A DNA stretch of 9,706 nt from JALQXV01 sp964540445 (GTDB lineage Bacteria; Patescibacteriota; Saccharimonadia; Saccharimonadales; 2-12-FULL-41-12), in contig CAZIMF010000031.1 of NCBI GenBank assembly GCA_964540445.1, positions 1 through 9,706 on the forward strand, read 5' to 3'. The position numbers and the translations under genes were made by a program. Within the stretch, counting starts at the first letter, position 1. Each line of letters starts with the position of its first letter. A model generated the notes under the pieces. That model was not told the origin of the DNA. It ran no database searches and worked only from the letters and a program-made list of their open reading frames with translations. Positions 6,118-9,706 of this stretch are shown piece after piece.

Positions 6118-7401
6118 CTATTTAGCAATTACAGCCGGTAACTCCTCCCACGAAGTGGTGTAGCGGGGGCTACGGATATTTACGCGGGATTGCCACTGGG
6201 GGGCGAGCTTCTCGGTGGCATAATACATCACCTGGCGCCCGTAGCGAGCCTGTAGCTGGTCGACAGCCTGCATACGTTCTCTGGAGCGGTCAAACGCTTT
6301 GACGTCTCTGTGACCCAGTAAATCGGTCTGTAGCTCACTATTTGATACAAATCCACTTAGTATTACCCCTGCCCGGTGATACTGCACCCCTGTTTGGTAC
6401 ATAGTGGTAAACAATTCGTTTGCCAATCTGATTAACGTTCCGGTGTCGGCTGTCGGCTGGCTGAGCACGTATTCTTGCCCCCACTTGCGAAAGCCGGGCT
6501 TGTGCCGATTAGTATTGAGAAAGATACTGAGCCGGGTAGCGGCCCGGTTACTAACTCGTAATCGCTGGCTGGCGCGGGCCACAAAACTGGCGAGAGCGGA
6601 TTCGACGACATGCAGTTGGTCGGTGTCGTGACCAAAGGTGCGGCTGGCACTAATCATTTTTTGTTCAGTATGGACTCGTTCGAGGGGGTAACAGCACTGG
6701 CCCCCAAGTTCACGAACAAGTCGTTCACCGTTCACTGAATTAAGGAGAGCTCTCCCCTGCGCCGGATTTAATCGGGCCACATCAAGAGCCGTAGCCACCC
6801 CCAGTGTCCGCAGTCGCGGACCGAGTTTGCGGCCGATACCCCAAATATCTTCAACAGGAGTTTGCTGTAAGTGTTTTTCTCTTGTCTCGGTCGTTCGAAG
6901 GATTACTGCTCCCCCCAGCAATAAATCTTTTTTAGCCCGTTCCGCGGCTAACTTAGCCAAGGTTTTAGTCGGTGCAATACCAATACTTACGGGAACGCCC
7001 ACCCATGAGCCAAGCGTGGTGCGAAGTTGTAGCGCCCACTTGGCGTAATCGGTGATGTCGAGCTGGCTGATATCTAAAAATAGCTCATCAATAGAATAGA
7101 CCTCAAGTCGTGGCGTAATGCTGGTTAAGATTTCGGTGATACGCCGTGACAAGTCGCCGTATAGTTCAAAGTTAGCCGAAAATTGGGTAACCCGATGTTG
7201 CCTAAAGACATCCTTGTATTTGAAAGCCGGTGCTCCCATGGGGATATTGAGTGCTCTGGCTTCTGCGCTCCGGGCAACAATACAGCCGTCATTACAGCTG
7301 AGTACGACGAGCGGCTTATCGGCCAGATCGGGCCGAAACACCTGCTCGCAGGAAGCGAAGAAGTTATTGCAGTCAATCAGTGCAAACAATGGTTGCGGCA
7401 T
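6118..7401 (-). CDS. umuC: Y-family translesion DNA polymerase, UmuC-like (Pol V subunit)
   Basis: This 427-aa protein is close to the length of E. coli UmuC. The palm acids are all present: Asp10 in ALIDCNNFFASCE, and Asp105-Glu106 in VYSIDELFLD, the SIDE motif of the family. A helix-hairpin-helix region follows (EDIWGIGRKLG, 184-194), then the little-finger domain (about 245-350). QTDLL at 358-362 sits where UmuC carries its clamp-binding motif QLNLF and fits it loosely. The C-terminus, SPRYTTSWEEL (411-421), is the tail domain (DUF4113) typical of UmuC and not of DinB. It should copy damaged DNA with low fidelity together with processed UmuD and RecA. It lies 34 bases after umuD. The ATG at 7399-7401 follows a GGAG ten bases upstream, slightly long spacing. 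Expression is presumably damage-inducible. Confidence 0.93.
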   Translation of the reverse strand: MPQPLFALIDCNNFFASCEQVFRPDLADKPLVVLSCNDGCIVARSAEARALNIPMGAPAFKYKDVFRQHRVTQFSANFELYGDLSRRITEILTSITPRLEVYSIDELFLDISQLDITDYAKWALQLRTTLGSWVGVPVSIGIAPTKTLAKLAAERAKKDLLLGGAVILRTTETREKHLQQTPVEDIWGIGRKLGPRLRTLGVATALDVARLNPAQGRALLNSVNGERLVRELGGQCCYPLERVHTEQKMISASRTFGHDTDQLHVVESALASFVARASQRLRVSNRAATRLSIFLNTNRHKPGFRKWGQEYVLSQPTADTGTLIRLANELFTTMYQTGVQYHRAGVILSGFVSNSELQTDLLGHRDVKAFDRSRERMQAVDQLQARYGRQVMYYATEKLAPQWQSRVNIRSPRYTTSWEELPAVIAK

Positions 7402-7435
7402 GGCGTATAAACTCCAAAAATTTCACCTAAGTAAT

Positions 7436-7780
7436 TTATTTCTTGAACTGATGAATAACTGAACTAACTGTTCCCCAGATTGGTGTTTCTTCGGGTACAT
7501 CTTTGAGCTTAGTCATAACAAAATCATCGGCTTGGTTCCATATAACAACGTCTTGGCGATGCGGCTTAATGGAACGATCGACGACCACAATGTCGCCGGC
7601 AAACATGCCATAGCGCGACCAGCTGTTGTTGTCGAGCCGCATAAGGAACGTAGTAGCCGGATGTCGGATGAGTAATGTAGTTAGATCGAGTGACCGGGCG
7701 TGTGAGCCGACGGCTGCGTTGGGAAAACCGGCATGAATCGAAACCCCTAAGGTGCCGAGCTGTTGTTCATTTAAAGCCAT
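7436..7780 (-). CDS. umuD: UmuD-like S24-family protein, apparently catalytically altered
   Basis: This 114-aa protein aligns by eye with E. coli UmuD (139 aa). HAGFPNAA (16-23) matches the CGFPSPAA cleavage region, with Ala17-Gly18 as scissile bond. DLTTLLIRHPATTFLM matches DLNQLLIQHPSATYFV. Ser53 in NNSW sits exactly 9 residues before AGD (61-63), as the nucleophile Ser60 does. However, the segment FVMTKL (87-92) aligned to FTVKKL puts Thr90 at the catalytic Lys97; only the following Lys91 is kept. The stretch between there and the C-terminal strand (WGTVSSVIHQ) is about 17 residues shorter than in E. coli, lacking the usual P.N..Y.PI segment. The pre-cleavage arm is also short (17 against 24). 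It may act uncleaved or be cleaved inefficiently. Its ATG overlaps the upstream stop by one base (TAATG), with GGAG seven bases ahead. Confidence 0.82.
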   Translation of the reverse strand: MALNEQQLGTLGVSIHAGFPNAAVGSHARSLDLTTLLIRHPATTFLMRLDNNSWSRYGMFAGDIVVVDRSIKPHRQDVVIWNQADDFVMTKLKDVPEETPIWGTVSSVIHQFKK

Positions 7781-8022
7781 TATTTAGCTCCAACCAATGT
7801 CCAGACGTTATTTTCGCAGCGTAGGCGATAGGTGTGCTCACCGTCATTCATGTCGAAGAACCGTACGGCATGCTGCCCTTTCTGCACCAGGTACTGTAAC
7901 CCATCCTGGAAGGTTAATTTTTGGCCGGCGTGTTCGACCTGACGCGGAAATGTCCGCAGCGTACCAAAGCTGGTAGCGAAGTAAAAAGCATTTACGTTAA
8001 CAGTTTCGTTGATAAGTGACAT
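7780..8022 (-). CDS. unknown 80-aa protein, first gene of the umuDC operon
   Basis: I do not recognise this family. From the preferred ATG (8020-8022) the product is 80 aa, MSLINETVNVNAF to NVWTLVGAK. It looks like a compact beta-rich soluble domain with many aromatic and positively charged residues (FYFATSFGTLRTF, HAVRFF, TYRLRC) and no membrane segment. Two further in-frame ATGs (8028 and 8064) exist; the longest form adds MSWCSCCIRKERMN. A purine-rich AGAGAG lies seven bases before the 8022 ATG, whereas no ribosome site precedes 8064, so the short form is favoured. The stop overlaps the umuD start (TAATG), which argues for coupled translation and a linked role. It occupies the position that YolD-like proteins hold beside some Gram-positive Y-family polymerases, but I see no YolD motif. 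A regulator or accessory factor of the polymerase is inference. Confidence 0.7.
   Translation of the reverse strand: MSLINETVNVNAFYFATSFGTLRTFPRQVEHAGQKLTFQDGLQYLVQKGQHAVRFFDMNDGEHTYRLRCENNVWTLVGAK
7788..7791 (-). promoter_or_regulatory. umuD ribosome site inside the upstream gene
   Basis: GGAG on the minus strand lies seven bases before the umuD ATG and within the last codons of the 80-aa gene. Together with the TATAATG-like junction (stop TAA overlapping ATG) it indicates reinitiation or coupled translation. Confidence 0.6.
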
Positions 8023-8116
8023 ATTCATTCTCTCTTTTCTGATGCAACAAGAGCACCAAGACATTTATTAATTAGTCGAGGTGAACGGGATTTGATTGAG
8101 AGAACTGCCTGGTAAA

Positions 8117-8126
8117 GTTTGCAAAC
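8117..8126. repeat. perfect palindrome in the umuDC leader
   Basis: GTTTGCAAAC reads the same on both strands. It lies about 80 bases downstream of the predicted start point and about 95 bases before the first gene. It could be a protein-binding site, or a chance palindrome of this length. Confidence 0.35.
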
Positions 8127-8208
8127 CGTTCATTCGCGTACTCATAACAGGAAGTTAATGTTGAATATGTAAGCGCACAGGGACCGGAGTGTGATTGCTA
8201 GTGTTATG

Positions 8209-8238
8209 ATTATAGACTCGCTTATGTATTGTATGCAA
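8209..8238 (-). promoter_or_regulatory. probable promoter of the umuDC operon
   Basis: The minus strand carries TTGCAT (8233-8238), an 18-base spacer and a perfect TATAAT (8209-8214). Transcription would begin near 8202, giving a leader of about 180 nt to the ATG at 8022. The imperfect palindrome GCTT-N13-AAGC (8220-8240) covers the -35 and most of the spacer, where a repressor would block polymerase. The same TTGCAT hexamer serves as the -35 of the 258-aa gene. Confidence 0.55.
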
Positions 8239-8304
8239 GCCTAAATTTCACAAATTTTAACAGTACTTCCAAACTGGGCGTAAGTTAAATAAGATGAAGG
8301 AAAG

Positions 8305-9706
8305 CTAAATCTTGGACCAGATAGCTATCCAGTCAACCTGGATATGTCCTTCCGTGGTCTCGCTAGGAGTGGCGCCATGATACTCAGTTTCTGACTGCAA
8401 AACATAACGCATAGGCGTATTAGGGACTTTATCAAACCATTCACTCTTGCCACTCGAGGCACTCGTTATGAGTTGTCCGTCTAGATAGAACGCGTTACGA
8501 CCCGGACCCCACTCTGTCACGGCAGTGTGCCATGTAGAATATGTTTTACCGCTCGAAGCGTAATACTGATCGCCGCCGCTCAATCCTCCCTGCCAGTGCA
8601 TGAATCCAAATATAGTACTGTTGAGATCCCCTTCCGGGAAATCGATTTCTCCATCTCGTGGCCAGGTATTGCTGTTTGGCCATAATAGCCAGGCCGTTTT
8701 ATAGCCGGTAAAATTATTTGTTGTACGGGGTGTGTCAACCCGGAATCGTACTGCATATCGTCCGTAGAGTTGTCCGACGTAGTCACCTGTTCCTGGCCCA
8801 TTAATGCGAGGCATTGCTGCCGATACAAGACGTTTTTTGGCGCCATCTAATAGTTCGGTGTGCATCCATATATCAAGCATCCCATTATTAATCGATAATG
8901 TTTTCTCTGGGTTATACCAGCCACCAAGTGTAGGATCTGAATTTTCGCCTCCCTCAGTGTCTCTCCAGGGATATGGATAAGCGGACCACTTGTTGCCAGG
9001 ATAGGTATTACGACGTGCATCCGAACTGCTCCAAGCTGCTGACGGAAAACTACCAAGCGGAACGGGTGTCTGAAAATTATCAGTGAATTTTAGTTTCCAG
9101 CCTGCTAAGTCGGCTACTGGCATTGTTTCGCCTGAAGGATCTACGGCCGTTCCTGTACCAGGGTCGGGATTTGTTACCACGGTGTTGCTTACATTAAACG
9201 TCACCGAAACTTCCACTTTACTTGGAGCCACAGCAGCATCGTAAGCAATTGCCTTAATTGTATGTGAACCATTAGCTACTGTTTTACTATCCCATCCATA
9301 ACATGGGGGACCGTTATTGTCTCCTGCCATACAGTACGGCGAGACATTTTCTGTCTTATTGAGGGCTCCGTCTAGATAAAATTCCACCTTAGATACACCA
9401 CCAGACATAATCGGCTTTGCTTCTACCGGTACGGCTCCTGTTACCGTTGCCCCATTACCGATGCCGCTAACTGTTATAGAGTTCGGGCTGACTGGATCGG
9501 CCACTGTCCCATAAACCGTTATCTTATCCACATAAAGATCACGGTTGCATTTTAAATTACCACTATTACCGGCATATTTTGTAAAGTCATTAGTAAATCC
9601 AATAGATATTGTGTGCGATCCGGCAACCAATGAGACTGGAATTTGATAGTCGGCCCATGAACCAGAGTTAACAGGCTTAACTTGCGCTTGGCCACCATCA
9701 ACTTTG
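8305..9706 (-). CDS. multidomain GH16 glycan hydrolase with CBM and Ig-like domain, N-terminus cut
   Basis: The frame is open from the right edge to the TAG at 8305-8307 (466 codons), so the start and any signal peptide lie beyond the window; the TTG at 9630 is internal. Numbering from the edge, residues 1-66 look like a calcium-dependent xylan-binding module (CBM60/CBM36 type): SHTISIGFTND and NRDLYVDKITVYG carry the usual Asp ligands. About 75-172 is a bacterial Ig-like domain (GVSKVEFYLDG, NGSHTIKAIAYD) with two Cys that could pair. After a Pro/Gly/Thr linker, about 195-466 is a GH16 catalytic domain. TAWLLWP is followed by GEIDFPEG, the E.D..E active site with Glu353 and Glu358 as nucleophile and acid/base and Asp355 between them. 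GH16 enzymes cut beta-1,3/1,4-glucans, galactans or xyloglucan; the exact substrate is not readable. It is expected to be secreted or surface-bound. Confidence 0.88.
   Translation of the reverse strand, partial: KVDGGQAQVKPVNSGSWADYQIPVSLVAGSHTISIGFTNDFTKYAGNSGNLKCNRDLYVDKITVYGTVADPVSPNSITVSGIGNGATVTGAVPVEAKPIMSGGVSKVEFYLDGALNKTENVSPYCMAGDNNGPPCYGWDSKTVANGSHTIKAIAYDAAVAPSKVEVSVTFNVSNTVVTNPDPGTGTAVDPSGETMPVADLAGWKLKFTDNFQTPVPLGSFPSAAWSSSDARRNTYPGNKWSAYPYPWRDTEGGENSDPTLGGWYNPEKTLSINNGMLDIWMHTELLDGAKKRLVSAAMPRINGPGTGDYVGQLYGRYAVRFRVDTPRTTNNFTGYKTAWLLWPNSNTWPRDGEIDFPEGDLNSTIFGFMHWQGGLSGGDQYYASSGKTYSTWHTAVTEWGPGRNAFYLDGQLITSASSGKSEWFDKVPNTPMRYVLQSETEYHGATPSETTEGHIQVDWIAIWSKI

Larger units (their letters stand above)
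8065..8304. other. intergenic regulatory region between the GH16 gene and the umuDC operon
   Basis: These 240 bases separate the end of the hydrolase gene from the umuDC operon, both on the minus strand. They hold the promoter at 8209-8238, an AT-rich perfect inverted repeat AAATTT-CAC-AAATTT at 8243-8257 just upstream of it, and, in the long leader, the perfect 10-bp palindrome GTTTGCAAAC at 8117-8126. No E. coli-type (CTGT-N8-ACAG) or Bacillus-type (GAAC-N4-GTTC) LexA box was seen, and no hairpin with a T-run ends the hydrolase gene. Confidence 0.5.

Noticed and set aside
7118..7462. 114-codon + strand frame over the start of umuC
   Set aside because: It overlaps the catalytic N-terminus of UmuC and the umuD/umuC junction, with no recognisable product.
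8028..8064. Longer start of the first umuDC-operon gene (MSWCSCC...)
   Set aside because: No ribosome site precedes it and the added segment is Cys-rich and unlike the rest; the ATG at 8022 has a purine-rich site at normal distance.
8243..8257. AAATTT-CAC-AAATTT as a transcription terminator of the hydrolase gene
   Set aside because: AT-only arms of six bases are too weak and no T-run follows on the transcribed side; it is more likely an AT-rich upstream element.

Overview
The window looks like a chromosomal stretch from a small-genome bacterium of the Patescibacteria (CPR), most likely Candidatus Saccharibacteria (TM7). The main clue is a pilin-like protein whose N-terminus (QKGFGVIEGLL) has the form I associate with that group. 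Supporting signs are many lineage-specific hypothetical genes, compact spacing, and stop codons that are all TAA or TAG with no sign of recoded UGA. The taxonomic call is inference; no rRNA or other phylogenetic marker is present.

Layout, left to right. Bases 1-350 (+) hold the 3' part of a cupin-fold gene, the only gene on the + strand. It converges on a minus-strand pilin-like gene (462-932). Then come three poorly known minus-strand genes. A 74-aa orphan (2550-2774) has a clear promoter. A 258-aa protein of unknown function (1716-2492) has a promoter so close to its ATG that the mRNA may be leaderless. An AbiEii-like nucleotidyltransferase (1085-1693) starts only 22 bases after the 258-aa gene, so those two probably form one transcription unit. 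Next is a two-gene ABC-2 exporter: ATPase (4466-5356) and an internally duplicated 538-aa permease (2847-4463), separated by 2 bases.

The centre right is a DNA-damage-tolerance operon on the minus strand. It reads, in transcription order, an unknown 80-aa protein (7780-8022), UmuD-like (7436-7780), UmuC-like Y-family polymerase (6118-7401), then an orotate phosphoribosyltransferase-like gene (5428-6072) 45 bases further on. A promoter with a possible operator lies near 8209-8240, ahead of a leader of about 180 nt. The UmuD homologue keeps the cleavage-site Ala-Gly and the nucleophile Ser, but has Thr where the catalytic Lys is expected and is shortened near its C-terminus.

The right edge is filled by the 3' part of a large secreted-type glycan hydrolase (8305-9706). 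It has a calcium-type xylan-binding module, an Ig-like domain and a GH16 catalytic domain with an intact GEIDFPEG active site.

The strongest candidates for something undescribed are the unknown small gene translationally coupled to a degenerate umuD, and the 258-aa plus nucleotidyltransferase pair. No tRNA, rRNA, CRISPR array, IS element or convincing Rho-independent terminator was seen.
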